Below the pieces are notes generated by a model. That model was not told the origin of the DNA. It searched no databases and saw nothing but the letters and a program-made list of their open reading frames with translations. The position numbers and the translations under genes are program-made. From Symsagittifera roscoffensis (Eukaryota; Xenacoelomorpha; Acoela; Convolutidae): DNA of 64,000 nucleotides. Below, one piece after another: positions 45,357 to 58,209 of this stretch. Within the stretch, counting starts at the first letter, position 1, and each line of letters opens with the position of its first letter. The stretch lies in the NCBI RefSeq assembly GCF_963678635.1, contig NC_087067.1, positions 33,766,401 through 33,830,400 on the forward strand. The letters run 5' to 3'.

Positions 45357-45709
45357 ATCACAACAATTAGGCTAAAAGCAACTGACAGTATCCTGGCTGG
45401 TATTCAATCATATGCCACTTACAGTGGGTGTGCGGCTATCATGCCATAGATGGTCATTCAAGGCACCTTGTACACGCTCCATAGGTTTTGACCAGCTGAT
45501 TTGGCCATAAAACACATTGGGCCAAAAAAATTCCGAACAATGTCAATTTTCAGTATTTTGTTTGAAATGCATAAATTATAACGTGATCGTGCAAAATTTT
45601 ACATGGTATAAGAGCTTATTTTTACTCTCGCGCGAGGGCGAGTGTTTTAAAAGTAATGTACTTAGACATAAGCTAGTAAGGATATAAATGAAAGCGGAGT
45701 AACTCAAAT

Positions 45710-45829
45710 GCCTACGACCATACCATGCTGAATGCACCGGTTCTCGTCCGATCACCGAAGTTAAGCAACATTGGGCCTGGTTAGTACTTGGATGGGAGAC
45801 CGCCTGGGAACACCAGGTGTTGTAGGCTT
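45710..45829 (+). rRNA. 5S rRNA gene, copy 45
   Basis: T19C (ACCATGCTGAATG), otherwise consensus. Confidence 0.97.
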
Positions 45830-46521
45830 TTATTTAAAGCAAAAGTAATTCTTTTACTTTTATGCGCTAAGAGTTATTGCTGTTTAAAGTTCGGTGATGT
45901 CAAAAAGTTAAGCCTAATCGAGCGTGGTGCAAAAATTTTCAATGGGTCAAATTTTGACCAAAACAAAAGAAAACCGAAAAATATCTTTTGCAGTATCAAT
46001 TTTGTGTACAATCAGCTGCTGATAGGTCAAAAATAATGGAGATAACGTTTGGGGTCTTTGAGTTATAGCCTTTTGAATTTCGGTGATGTCAAAAAAATAA
46101 GCCCAATCGAGCCTGGTGAATTGCGCGAACGGCCATAACTTGCCCAAAAATTGTAAAATTTCCAAATTTTATTATTTGGATCACAAGATCATAGTCAAAT
46201 CTTGGGGGACTGAAAAATGAACCAATTTCGTCGGTCCAACACAAAGTTATAAGCTTTTGAAATCTCGGTGATACCAAAAAAATAAGCCTAATCGAGCGTG
46301 GTGCAAAAAATGAAATTTTCAAAATTTTTGTTTTTTTTTTTATTCAAAATTCATTTTTTTCATCTCGTTTCATCAATTTGAGCTCAGGACAATTCCAACG
46401 AGCCCAAAACGACGTTTGTAGCTCAAGTGTACGTGGAGTAATCATCACTTGAAAATTTGGGGGGACCCGAATTTCGGCCATTTTGGACGAAAATCGGCCT
46501 AAAAGCTAACTTTTACGTTAG

Positions 46522-46635
46522 TGCAATTTTTTTTCTTGCATTTTTCAAGAGAAATGGGCTGCCCTCCGCTGTCGCAGAGTGCATTCAAAGAAAACTTATC
46601 AAATAGATTTGAATACTTACCTTTTTAATAAGTTT
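46522..46635 (-). ncRNA. candidate SL RNA gene, copy 45
   Basis: Exon end 46621. CTTTTTAAT breaks one pair of hairpin I near the donor; the base run before the Sm pyrimidines is changed (AGAAATGGG on the + strand). Confidence 0.55.
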
Positions 46636-46988
46636 ATCACAACAATTAGGCTAAAAGCAACTGACAGTATCCTGGCTGGTATTCAATCATATGCCACTTA
46701 CAGTGGATGTGCGGCTATCATGCCATAGATGGTCATTCAAGGCACCTTGTACACGCTCCATAGGTTTTGACCAGCTGATTTGGCCATAAAACACATTGGG
46801 CCAAAAAAATTCCAAACAATGTCAATTTTCAGTATTTTGTTTGAAATGCATAAATTATAACGTGATCGTGCAAAATTTTACATGGTATAAGAGCTTATTT
46901 TTACTCTCGCGCGAGGGCGAGTGTTTTAAAAGTAATGTACATAGACATAAGCTAGTAAGGATATAAATGAAAGCGGAGTAACTCAAAT

Positions 46989-47108
46989 GCCTACGACCAT
47001 ACCATGTTGAATGCACCGGTTCTCGTCCGATCACCGAAGTTAAGCAACATTGGGCCTGGTTAGTACTTGGATGGGAGACCGCCTGGGAACACCAGGTGTT
47101 TTAGGCTT
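46989..47108 (+). rRNA. 5S rRNA gene, copy 46
   Basis: G113T as in copy 44, with the same internal TTTT. Confidence 0.95.
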
Positions 47109-47800
47109 TTATTTAAAGCAAAAGTAATTCTTTTACTTTTATGCGCTAAGAGTTATTGCTGTTTAAAGTTCCGTGATGTCAAAAAGTTAAGCCTAATCGA
47201 GCGTGGTGCAAAAATTTTCAATGGGTCAAATTTTGGCCAAAACAAAAGAAAACCGAAAATTTTTTTTTGCAGTATCAATTTTGTGTACAATCAGCTGCTG
47301 ATAGGTCAAAAATAATGGAGATAAATTTTGGGGTCTTTGAGTTATAGCCTTTTGAATTTCGGTGATGTCAAAAAAATAAGCCCAATCGAGCCTGGTGAAT
47401 TGCGCGAACGGCCATAACTTGCCCAAAAATTTTAAAATTTCCAAATTTTATTATTTGGATCACAAGATGATAGTCAAATCTTGGGGGACTGAGAAAATGA
47501 ACCAATTTCGTCGGTCCAACACAAAGTTATAAGCTTTTGAAATCTCGGTGATACCAAAAAGTTAAGCCTAATCGAGCGTGGTGCAAAAAAAGAAATTTTC
47601 AAAACTTTTGTTTTTTTTTCGATCAAAGTTCATTTTTTTCATCTTGTTTCATAAATTTGAGCTCAGGAAAATTCCAACGAGCCCAAAACGACGTTTGTAG
47701 CTCAAGTGTACGTGGAGTAATCATCACTTGAAAATTTCGGGGGACCCGAATTTCGGCCATTTTGGACGAAAATCGGCCTAAAAGCTAACTTTTAAGTTAG

Positions 47801-47914
47801 TGCAATTTTTTTTCTTGCATTTTTCAAGAGAAATGGGCTGCCCTCCGCTGTCGCAGAGTGCATTTAAAGAAAACTTATCAAATAGATTAGAATACTTACC
47901 TATTTAATAAGTTT
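47801..47914 (-). ncRNA. candidate SL RNA gene, copy 46
   Basis: Exon end 47900; a loop change GATTAGAAT lies outside the donor. Confidence 0.58.
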
Positions 47915-48267
47915 ATCACAACAATTAGGCTAAAAGCAACTGACAGTATCCTGGCTGGTATTCAATCATATGCCACTTACAGTGGATGTGCGGCTATCAT
48001 GCCATAGATGGTCATTCAAGGCACCTTGTACACGCTCCATAGGTTTTGACTAGCTGATTTGGCCATAAAACACATTGGGCCAAAAAAATTCCAAACAATG
48101 TCAATTTTCAGTATTTTGTTTGAAATGCATAAATTATAACGTGATCGTGCAAAATTTTACATGGTATAAGAGCATATTTTTACTCTCGCGCGAGGGCGAG
48201 TGTTTTAAAAGTAATGTACATAGACATAAGCTAGTAAGTATATAAATGAAAGCGGAGTAACTCAAAT

Positions 48268-48387
48268 GCCTACGACCATACCATGTTGAATGCACCGGTT
48301 CTCGTCCGATCACCGAAGTTAAGCAACATTGGGCCTGGTTAGTACTTGGATGGGAGACCGCCTGGGAACACCAGGTGTTGTAAGCTT
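48268..48387 (+). rRNA. 5S rRNA gene, copy 47
   Basis: G116A (GTTGTAAGCTT), shared with the next copy. The TATA-like box is preceded by AAGTATATAAAT. Confidence 0.96.
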
Positions 48388-49079
48388 TTATTTAAAGCAA
48401 AAGTAATTCTTTTACTTTTATGCGCTAAGAGTTATTGCTGTTTAAAGTTCGGTGATGTCAAAAAGTTAAGCCTAATCGAGCGTGGTGCAAAAATTTTCAA
48501 TGGGTCAAATTTTGGCCAAAACAAAAGAAAACCGAAAAATTTCTTTTGCAGTATCAATTTTGTGTACAATCAGCTGCTGATAGGTCAAAAATAATGGAGA
48601 TAACTTTTGGGGTCTTTGAGTTATAGCCTTTTGAATTTCGGTGATGTCAAAAAAACAAGCCCAATCGAGCCTGGTGAACTGCGCGAACGGCCATAACTTG
48701 CCCAAAAATTTTAAAATTTCCAAATTTTATTATTTGGATCACAAGATCAAAGTCAAATCTTGGGGGACTGAGAAATTGAACCAATTTCGTCGGTCCAACA
48801 CAAAGTTATAAGCTTTTGAAATCTCGGTGATACCAAAAAGTTAAGCCTAATCGAGCGTGGTGCAAAAAATGAAATTTTCAAAATTTTTGTTTTTTTTTTG
48901 TTCAAAGTTCATTTTTTTCATCTTGTTTCATAAATTTGAGCTCAGGACAATTCCAACGAGCCCAAAACGACGTTTGTAGCTCAAGTGTACGTGGAGTAAT
49001 CATCAGTTGAAAATTTGGGGGGACCCGAATTTCGGCCATTTTGGACGAAAATCGGCCTAAAAGCTAACTTTTAACTTAG

Positions 49080-49193
49080 TGCAATTTTTTTTCTTGCATT
49101 TTTCAAGAGAAATGGGCTGCCCTCCGCTGTCGCAGAGTGCATTCAAAGAAAACTTATCAAATAGATTTGAATACTTACCTATTTAATAAGTTT
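49080..49193 (-). ncRNA. candidate SL RNA gene, copy 47
   Basis: Exon end 49179; AGAAATGGG next to the Sm-like tract. Confidence 0.59.
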
Positions 49194-49546
49194 ATCACAA
49201 CAATTAGGCTAAAAGCAACTGACAGTATCCTGGCTGGTATTCAATCATATGCCACTTACAGTGGATGTGCGGCTATCATGCCATAGATGGTCATTCAAGG
49301 CACCTTGTACACGCTCCATAGGTTTTGACTAGCTGATTTGGCCATAAAACACATTGGGCCAAAAAAATTCCAAACAATGTCAATTTTCAGTATTTTGTTT
49401 GAAATGCATAAATTATAACGTGATCGTGCAAAATTTTACATGGTATAAGAGCATATTTTTACTCTCGCGCGAGGGCGAGTGTTTTAAAAGTAATGTACAT
49501 AGACATAAGCTAGTAAGTATATAAATGAAAGCGGAGTAACTCAAAT

Positions 49547-49666
49547 GCCTACGACCATACCATGTTGAATGCACCGGTTCTCGTCCGATCACCGAAGTTA
49601 AGCAACATTGGGCCTGGTTAGTACTTGGATGGGAGACCGCCTGGGAACACCAGGTGTTGTAAGCTT
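49547..49666 (+). rRNA. 5S rRNA gene, copy 48
   Basis: G116A. Through most of its length the unit repeats the one at 48268, private variants included. Confidence 0.96.
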
Positions 49667-50358
49667 TTATTTAAAGCAAAAGTAATTCTTTTACTTTTAT
49701 GCGCTAAGAGTTATTGCTGTTTAAAGTTCGGTGATGTCAAAAAGTTAAGCCTAATCGAGCGTGGTGCAAAAATTTTCAATGGGTCAAATTTTGGCCAAAA
49801 CAAAAGAAAACCGAAAAATTTCTTTTGCAGTATCAATTTTGTGTACAATCAGCTGCTGATAGGTCAAAAATAATGGAGATAACTTTTGGGGTCTTTGAGT
49901 TATAGCCTTTTGAATTTCGGTGATGTCAAAAAAACAAGCCCAATCGAGCCTGGTGAACTGCGCGAACGGCCATAACTTGCCCAAAAATTTTAAAATTTCC
50001 AAATTTTATTATTTGGATCACAAGATCAAAGTCAAATCTTGGGGGACTGAGAAATTGAACCAATTTCGTCGGTCCAACACAAAGTTATAAGCTTTTGAAA
50101 TCTCGGTGATACCAAAAAGTTAAGCCTAATCGAGCGTGGTGCAAAAAATGAAATTTTCAAAATTTTTGTTTTTTTTTTGTTCAAAGTTCATTTTTTTCAT
50201 CTTGTTTCATAAATTTGAGCTCAGGACAATTCCAACGAGCCCAAAACGACGTTTGTAGCTCAAGTGTACGTGGAGTAATCATCAGTTGAAAATTTGGGGG
50301 GACCCGAATTTCGGCCATTTTGGACGAAAATCGGCCTAAAAGCTAACTTTTAACTTAG

Positions 50359-50472
50359 TGCAATTTTTTTTCTTGCATTTTTCAAGAGAAATGGGCTGCC
50401 CTCCGCTGTCGCAGAGTGCATTCAAAGAAAACTTATCAAATAGATTTGAATACTTACCTATTTAATAAGTTT
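50359..50472 (-). ncRNA. candidate SL RNA gene, copy 48
   Basis: Exon end 50458; same variants as copy 47. Confidence 0.59.
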
Positions 50473-50824
50473 ATCACAACAATTAGGCTAAAAGCAACTG
50501 ACAGTATCCTGGCTGGTATTCAATCATATGCCACTTACAGTGGATGTGCGGCTATCATGCCATAGATGGTCATTCAAGGCACCTTGTACACGCTCCATAG
50601 GTTTTGACTAGCTGATTTGGCCATAAAACACATTGGGCCAAAAAAATTCCAAACAATGTCAATTTTCAGTATTTTGTTTGAAATGCATAAATTATAACGT
50701 GATCGTGCAAAATTTTACATGGTATAAGAGCATATTTTACTCTCGCTCGAGGGCGAGTGTTTTAAAAGTAATGTACATAGACATAAGCTAGTAAGGATAT
50801 AAATGAAAGCGGAGTAAATCAAAT

Positions 50825-50944
50825 GCCTACGACCATACCATGTTGAATGCACCGGTTCTCGTCCGATCACCGAAGTTAAGCAACATTGGGCCTGGTTAGT
50901 ACTTGGATGGGAGACCGCCTGGGAACACCAGGTGTTGTAGGCTT
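50825..50944 (+). rRNA. 5S rRNA gene, copy 49
   Basis: Consensus gene. The palindrome upstream is CTCGCTCGAG, with its inner dyad changed. Confidence 0.98.
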
Positions 50945-51630
50945 TTATTTAAAGCAAAAGTAATTCTTTTACTTTTATGCGCTAAGAGTTATTGCTGTTT
51001 AAAGTTCGGTGATGTCAAAAAGTTAAGCCTAATCGAGCGTGGTGCAAAAATTTTCAATGGGTCAAATTTTGGCCAAAACAAAAGAAAACCCAAAAATTTC
51101 TTTTGCAGTATCAATTTTGTGTACAATCAGCTGCTGATAGGTCAAAAATAATGGAGATAAATTTTGGGGTCTTTGAGTTATAGCCTTTTGAATTTCGGTG
51201 ATGTCAAAAAAATAAGCCCAATCGAGCCTGGTGAATTGCGCGAACGGCCATAACTTGCCCAAAAATTTTAAAATTTCCAAATTTTATTATTTGGATCACA
51301 AGATGATAGTCAAATCTTGGGGGACTGAGAAAATGAACCAATTTCGTCTGTCCAACACAAAGTTATAAGCTTTTGAAATCTCGGTGATACCAAAAAGTTA
51401 AGCCTAATCGAGCGTGGTGCAAAAAATGAAATTTTCAATTTTTTTTTTTTTCGTTCAAAGTTCATTTTTTTCATCTTGTTTCATAAATTTGAGCTCAGGA
51501 CAATTCCAACGAGCCCAAAACGACGTTTGTAGCTCAAGTGTACGTGGAGTAATCATCACTTGAAAATTTGGGGGGACCCGAATTTCGGCCATTTTGGACG
51601 AAAATCGGCCTAAAAGCTAACTTTTAAGTT

Positions 51631-51740
51631 AATTTTTTTCATGCATTTTTCAAGAGAATTAGGCTGCCCTCCGCTGTCGTAGAGTGCATTCAAAGAAAAC
51701 TTATCAAATAGATTTGAATACTTACCTATTTAATAAGTTT
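51631..51740 (-). ncRNA. candidate SL RNA gene, copy 49 (hairpin III lost)
   Basis: Exon end 51726. The spacer reads AAGTTAATTTTTTTCATGCA, so the GTGCAA arm of hairpin III is deleted; GTCGTAGAG breaks a pair in hairpin II. Possibly non-functional. Confidence 0.5.
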
Positions 51741-52093
51741 ATCACAACAATTAGGCTAAAAGCAACTGACAGTATCCTGGCTGGTATTCAATCATATGCC
51801 ACTTACAGTGGATGTGCGGCTATCATGCCATAGATGGTCATTCAAGGCACTTTGTACACGCTCCATAGGTTTTGACCAGCTGATTTGGCCATAAAACACA
51901 TTGGGCCAAAAAAATTCCAAACAATGTCAATTTTCAGTATTTTGTTTGAAATGCATAAATTATAACGTGATCGTGCAAAATTTTACATGGTATAAGAGCT
52001 TATTTTTACTCTCGCGCGAGGGCGAGTGTTTTAAAAGTAATGTACATAGACATAAGCTAGTAAGGATATAAATGAAAGCGGAGTAACTCAAAT

Positions 52094-52213
52094 GCCTACG
52101 ACCATACCATGTTGAATGCACCGGTTCTCGTCCGATCACCGAAGTTAAGCAACATTGGGCCTGGTTAGTACTTGGATGGGAGACCGCCTGGGAACACCAG
52201 GTGTTGTAGGCTT
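52094..52213 (+). rRNA. 5S rRNA gene, copy 50
   Basis: Consensus; last gene heading a long unit before the intermediate pair. Confidence 0.98.
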
Positions 52214-52905
52214 TTATTTAAAGCAAAAGTAATTCTTTTACTTTTATGCGCTAAGAGTTATTGCTGTTTAAAGTTCGGTGATGTCAAAAAGTTAAGCCTA
52301 ATCGAGCGTGGTGCAAAAATTTTCAATGGGTCAAATTTTGGCCAAAACAAAAGAAAACCGAAAAATTTCTTTTGCAGTATCAATTTTGTGTACAATCAGC
52401 TGCTGATAGGTCAAAAAGAATGGAGATAAATTTTGGGGTCTTTGAGTTATAGCCTTTTGAATTTCGGTGATGTCAAAAAAATAAGCCCAATCGAGCCTGG
52501 TGAATTGCGCGAACGGCCATAACTTGCCCAAAAATTTTAAAATTTCCAAATTTTATTATTTGGATCACAAGATGATAGTCAAATCTTGGGGGACTGAGAA
52601 AATGAACCAATTTCGTCGGTCCAACACAAAGTTATAAGCTTTTGAAATCTCGGTGATACCAAAAAGTTAAGCCTAATCGAGCGTGGTGCAAAAAATGAAA
52701 TTTTCAAAATTTTTGTTTTTTTTTTCGTTCAAAGTTCATTTTTTCATCTCGTTTCATAAATTTGAGCTCAGGACAATTCCAACGAGCCCAAAACGACGTT
52801 TGTAGCTCAAGTGTACGTGGAGTAATCATCAGTTGAAAATTTGGGGGGACCCGAATTTCGGCCATTTTGGACGAAAATCGGCCTAAAAGCTAACTTTTAA
52901 GTTAG

Positions 52906-53019
52906 TGCATTTTTTTTTCTTGCATGTTTCAAGAGAATTGGGCTGCCCTCCGCTGTCGCAGAGTGCATTCAAAGAAAACTTATCAAATAGATTTGAATAC
53001 TTACCTATTTAATAAGTTT
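52906..53019 (-). ncRNA. candidate SL RNA gene, copy 50
   Basis: Exon end 53005. GCATGTTTCAAGAG changes the linker between the Sm-like site and hairpin III, as in the next two units. Confidence 0.59.
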
Positions 53020-53372
53020 ATCACAACAATTAGGCTAAAAGCAACTGACAGTATCCTGGCTGGTATTCAATCATATGCCACTTACAGTGGATGTGCGGCT
53101 ATCATGCCATAGATGGTCATTCAAGGCACCTTGTACACGCTCCATAGGTTTTGACCAGCTGATTTGGCCATAAAACACATTGGGCCAAAAAAATTCCAAA
53201 CAATGTCAATTTTCAGTATTTTGTTTGAAATGCATAAATTATAACGTGATCGTGCAAAACTTTACATGGTATACGAGCATATTTTTACTCTCGCGCGAGG
53301 GCGAGTGTTTTAAAAGTAATGTACATAGACATAAGCTAGTAAGGATATAAATGAAAGCGGAGTAACTCAAAT

Positions 53373-53492
53373 GCCTACGACCATACCATGTTGAATGCAC
53401 CGGTTCTCGTCCGATCACCGAAGTTAAGCAACATTGGGCCTGGTTAGTACTTGGATGGGAGACCGCCTGGGAACACCAGGTGTTGTAGGCTT
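53373..53492 (+). rRNA. 5S rRNA gene, copy 51
   Basis: Consensus gene at the head of the first intermediate unit. Confidence 0.98.
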
Positions 53493-53996
53493 TTATTTAA
53501 AGCAAAAGTAATTCTTTTACTTTTATGCGCTAAGAGTTATTGCTGTTTAAATTTCGGTGATGTCAAAAAGTTAAGCCCAATCGAGCCTGGTGAATTGCGC
53601 GAACGGCCATAACTTGCCCAAAATTTTTAAAATTTCAAATTTTATTATTTGGTCACAAGATCATAGTCAAATCTTGGGGGACTGAGAAAATGAACCAATT
53701 TCGTCGGTCCAACACAAAGTTATAAGCTTTTGAAATCTCGGTGATACCAAAAAGTTAAGCCTAATCGAGCGTGGTGCAAAAAATGAAATTTTCAAAATTT
53801 TTGTTTTTTTTTTTTCGTTCAAACTTCATTTTTTTCATCTTGTTTCATAATTTTGAGCTCAGGAAAATTCCAACGAGCCCAAAACGACGTTTGTAGCTCA
53901 AGTGTACGTGGAGTAATCATCAGTTGAAAATTTGGGGGGACCCGAACTTCGGCCATTTTGGACGAAAATCGGCCTAAAAGCTAACTTTTATGTTAG

Positions 53997-54110
53997 TTCA
54001 ATTTTTTTTCTTGCATGTTTCAAGAGAATTGGGCTGCCCTCCGCTGTCGCAGAGTGCATTCAAAGAAAACTTATCAAATAGATTTGAATACTTACCTATT
54101 TAATCAGTTT
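53997..54110 (-). ncRNA. candidate SL RNA gene, copy 51
   Basis: Exon end 54096. TTAGTTCAATT weakens hairpin III, and AATCAG gives one mismatch in hairpin I. Confidence 0.55.
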
Positions 54111-54464
54111 ATCACAACAATTAGGCTTAAAAGCAACTGACAGTATCCTGGCTGGTATTCAATCATATGCCACTTACAGTGGATGTGCGGCTATCATGAC
54201 ATAGATGGTCCTTCAAGGCACCTTGTACACGCTCCATAGGTTTTGACCAGCTGATTTGGCCATAAAACACATTGGGCCAAAAAAATTCCAAACAATGTCA
54301 ATTTTCAGTATTTTGTTTGAAATGCATAAATTATAACGTGATCGTGCAAAATTTTACATGGTATACGAGCATTATTTTACTCTCGCGCGAGGGCGAGTGT
54401 TTTAAAAGTAATGTACATAGACATAAGCTAGTAAGGATATAAATGAAAGCGGAGTAACTCAAAT

Positions 54465-54584
54465 GCCTACGACCATACCATGTTGAATGCACCGGTTCTG
54501 GTCCGATCACCGAAGTTAAGCAACATTGGGCCTGGTTAGTACTTGGATGGGAGACCGCCTGGGAACACCAGGTGTTGTAGGCTT
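54465..54584 (+). rRNA. 5S rRNA gene, copy 52
   Basis: C36G in the normally invariant TCTCGTCC loop (TCTGGTCC). Confidence 0.95.
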
Positions 54585-55086
54585 TTATTTAAAGCAAAAG
54601 TAATTCTTTTACTTTTATGCGCTAAGAGTTATTGCTGTTTAAATTTCGGTGATGTCAAAAAGTTAAGCCCAATCGAGCCTGGTGAATTGCGCGAACGGCC
54701 ATAACTTGCCCAAAATTTTTAAAATTTCAAATTTTATTATTTGGATCACAAGATCATAGTCAAATCTTGGGGGACTGAAAAAATGAACCAATTTCGTCGG
54801 TCCAACACAAAGTTAGAAGCTTTTGAAATCTCGGTGATACCAAAAAGTTAAGCCTAATCGAGCGTGGTGCAAAAAATGAAATTTTCAAAATTTTTGTTTT
54901 TTTTTCGTTCAAACTTCATTTTTTTCATCTTGTTTCATAAATTTGAGCTCAGGAAAATTCCAACGAGCCCAAAACGACGTTTGTAGCTCAAGTGTACGTG
55001 GAGTAATCATCAGTTGAAAATTTGGGGGGACCCGAACTTCGGCCATTTTGGACGAAAATCGGCCTAAAAGCTAACTTTTATGTTAA

Positions 55087-55200
55087 ATCAATTTTTTTTC
55101 TTGCATGTTTCAAGAGAATTGGGCTGCCCTCCGCTGTCGCAGAGTGCATTCAAAGAAAACTTATCAAATAAATTTGAATACTTACCTATTTAATAAGTTT
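55087..55200 (-). ncRNA. candidate SL RNA gene, copy 52
   Basis: Exon end 55186. Hairpin III and the distal hairpin are damaged (TGTTAAATCAATT); AAATAAATTTG changes the pair next to the donor loop. Confidence 0.53.
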
Positions 55201-55529
55201 ATCACAACAATTAGGCGTAAAAGCAACTGACAGTATCCTGGCTGGTATTCAATCATATGCCACTTACAGTGGATGTGCGGCTATCATGACATAGATGGTC
55301 ATTCAAGGCACCTTGTACACGCTCCATAGGTTTTGACCAGCTGATTTGGCCATAAAACACATTGGGCCAAAAAAATTCCAAACAATGTCAATTTTCAGTA
55401 TTTTGTTTGAAATGCATAAATTATAACGTGAGCGTGCAAAATTTTACATGGGCGAGGGCGAGTGTTTTAAAAGTAATGTACATAGACATAAGCTAGTAAG
55501 GATATAAATGAAAGCGGAGTAACTCAAAT

Positions 55530-55649
55530 GCCTACGACCATACCATGTTGAATGCACCGGTTCTCGTCCGATCACCGAAGTTAAGCAACATTGGGCCTGG
55601 TTAGTACTTGGATGGGAGACCGCCTGGGAACACCAGGTGCTGTAGGCTT
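55530..55649 (+). rRNA. 5S rRNA gene, copy 53 (palindrome missing upstream)
   Basis: T111C keeps a helix I pair (C-G). The leader lacks the CTCGCGCGAG element (ACATGGGCGAGGGCGAG), while the TATA-like box is intact. Confidence 0.97.
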
Positions 55650-56342
55650 TTATTTAAAGCAAAAGTAATTCTTTTACTTTTATGCGCTAAGAGTTATTGC
55701 TGTTTAAAGTTCGGTGATGTCAAAAAGTTAAGCCTAATCGAGCGTGGTGCAAAATTTTTCAATGGGTCAAATTTTGGCCAAAACAAAAGAAAACCGAAAA
55801 ATTTCTTTTGCAGCATCAATTTTGTGTACAATCAGCTGCTGATAGGTCAAAAATAATGGAGATAACTTTTGGGGTCTTTGAGTTATAGCCTTTTGAATTT
55901 CGGTGATGTCAAAAAAATAAGCCCAATCGAGCCTGGTGAATTGCGCGAACGGCCATAACTTGCCCAAAAATTTTAAAATTTCCAAATTTTATTATTTGGA
56001 TCACAAGATCATAGTCAAATATTGAGGGACTGAGAAAATGAACCAATTTCGTCGATCCAACGCAAAGTTATAAGCTTTTGAAATCTCGGTGATACCAAAA
56101 AGTTAAGCCTAATCGAGCATGGTGCAAAAAATGAAATTTTCAAAATTTTTGTTTTTTTTTTCGTTCAAAGTTCATTTTTTTCATCTCGTTTCATAAATTT
56201 GAGCTCAGGAAAATTCCAACGAGCCCAAAACGACGTTTGTAGCTCAAGTGTACGTGGAGTAATCATCAGTTGAAAATTTTGGGGGACCCGAATTTCGGCC
56301 ATTTTGGACGAAAAATGGCCTAAAAGCTAACTTTTCAGTTAG

Positions 56343-56456
56343 TGCAATTTTTTTTCTTGCATTTTTCAAGAGAATTGGGCTGCCCTCCGCTGTCGCAGAG
56401 TGCATTCAAAGAAAACTTATCAAATAGATTTGAATACTTACCTATTTAATAAGTTT
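56343..56456 (-). ncRNA. candidate SL RNA gene, copy 53
   Basis: Exon end 56442; matches the reference. Confidence 0.61.
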
Positions 56457-56809
56457 ATCACAACAATTAGGCTAAAAGCAACTGACAGTATCCTGGCTGG
56501 TATTCAATCATATGCCACTTACAGTGGATGTGCGGCTATCATGCCATAGATGGTCATTCAAGGCACCTTGTACACGCTCCTTAGGTTTTGACCAGCTGAT
56601 TTGGCCATAAAACACATTGGGCCAAAAAAATTCCAAACAATGTCAATTTTTAGTATTTTGTTTGAAATGCATAAATTATAACGTGAGCGTGCAAAATTTT
56701 ACATGGTATAAGAGCATATTTTTACTCTCGCGCGAGGGCGAGTGTTTTAAAAGTAATGTACATAGACATAAGCTAGTAAGGATATAAATGAAAGCGGAGT
56801 AACTCAAAT

Positions 56810-56929
56810 GCCTACGACCATACCATGTTGAATGCACCGGTTCTCGTCCGATCACCGAAGTTAAGCAACATTGGGCCTGGTTAGTACTTGGATGGGAGAC
56901 CGCCTGGGAACACCAGGTGTTGTAGGCTT
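56810..56929 (+). rRNA. 5S rRNA gene, copy 54
   Basis: Consensus. Confidence 0.98.
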
Positions 56930-57622
56930 TTATTTAAAGCAAAAGTAGTTCTTTTACTTTTATGCGCTAAGAGTTATTGCTGTTTAAAGTTCGGTGATGT
57001 CAAAAAGTTAAGCCTAATCGAGCGTGGTGCAAAAATTTTCAATGGGTCAAATTTTGGCCAAAACAAAAGAAAACCGAAAAATTTATTTTGCAGTATCAAT
57101 TTTGTGTACAATCAGCTGCTGATAGGTCAAAAAAAAATGGAGATAACTTTTGGGGTCTTTGAGTTATAGCCTTTTGAATTTCCGTGATGTCAAAAAAATA
57201 AGCCCAATCGAGCCTGGTGAATTGCGCGAACGGCCATAACTTGCCCAAAAATTTTAAAATTTCCAAATTTTATTATTTTGATCACAAGATCATAGTCAAA
57301 TCTTGGGGGACTGAGAAAATGAACCAATTTCGTCGGTCCAACACAAAGTTATAAGCTTTTGAAATCTCGGTGATACCAAAAAGTTAAGCCTAATCGAGCG
57401 TGGTGCAAAAAATGAAATTTTCCAAAATTTTGTTTTTTTTTCGTTCAAAGTTCATTTTTTTCATCTCGTTTCATAAATTTGAGCTCAGGACAATTCCAAC
57501 GAGCCCAAAACGACGTTTGTAGCTCAAGTGTACGTGGAGTAATCATCAGTTGAAAATTTTGGGGGACCCGAATTTCGGCCATTTTGGACGAAAATCGGCC
57601 TAAAAGCTAACTTTTCAGTTAG

Positions 57623-57736
57623 TGCAATTTTTTTTCTTGCATTTTTCAAGAGAATTGGGCTGCCCTCCGCTGTCGCAGAGTGCATTCAAAGAAAACTTAT
57701 CAAATAGATTTGAATACTTACCTATTTAATAAGTTT
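57623..57736 (-). ncRNA. candidate SL RNA gene, copy 54
   Basis: Exon end 57722; matches the reference. Confidence 0.61.
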
Positions 57737-58089
57737 ATCACAACAATTAGGCTAAAAGCAACTGACAGTATCCTGGCTGGTATTCAATCATATGCCACTT
57801 ACAGTGGATGTGCGGCTATCATGCCATAGATGGTCATTCAAGGCACCTTGTACACGCTCCTTAGGTTTTGACCAGCTGATTTGGCCATAAAACACATTGG
57901 GCCAAAAAAATTCCAAACAATGTCAATTTTCAGTATTTTGTTTGAAATGCATAAATTATAACGTGAGCGTGCAAAATTTTACATGGTATAAGAGCATATT
58001 TTTACTCTCGCGCGAGGGCGAGTGTTTTAAAAGTAATGTACATAGACATAAGCTAGTAAGGATATAAATGAAAGCGGAGTAACTCAAAT

Positions 58090-58209
58090 GCCTACGACCA
58101 TACCATGTTGAATGCACCGGTTCTCGTCCGATCACCGAAGTTAAGCAACATTGGGCCTGGTTAGTACTTGGATGGGAGACCGCCTGGGAACACCAGGTGT
58201 TGTAGGCTT
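58090..58209 (+). rRNA. 5S rRNA gene, copy 55
   Basis: Consensus. Confidence 0.98.

Larger units (their letters stand above)
38053..53372 (+). repeat. block of twelve long units
   Basis: Starts at 38053, 39325, 40598, 41875, 43153, 44432, 45710, 46989, 48268, 49547, 50825 and 52094. Neighbour pairs 41875/43153 and 48268/49547 share private variants and are recent duplicates. Confidence 0.95.
53373..55529 (+). repeat. two intermediate-length units
   Basis: Units of 1092 and 1065 bp. Motif A is fused to motif B (AAAAAGTTAAGCCCAATCG then AGCCTGG), removing one 187-bp step. The second unit also lacks about 27 bp, including the GC-rich palindrome, near 55450. Both share the junction, so one event followed by duplication is likely. 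Confidence 0.94.
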
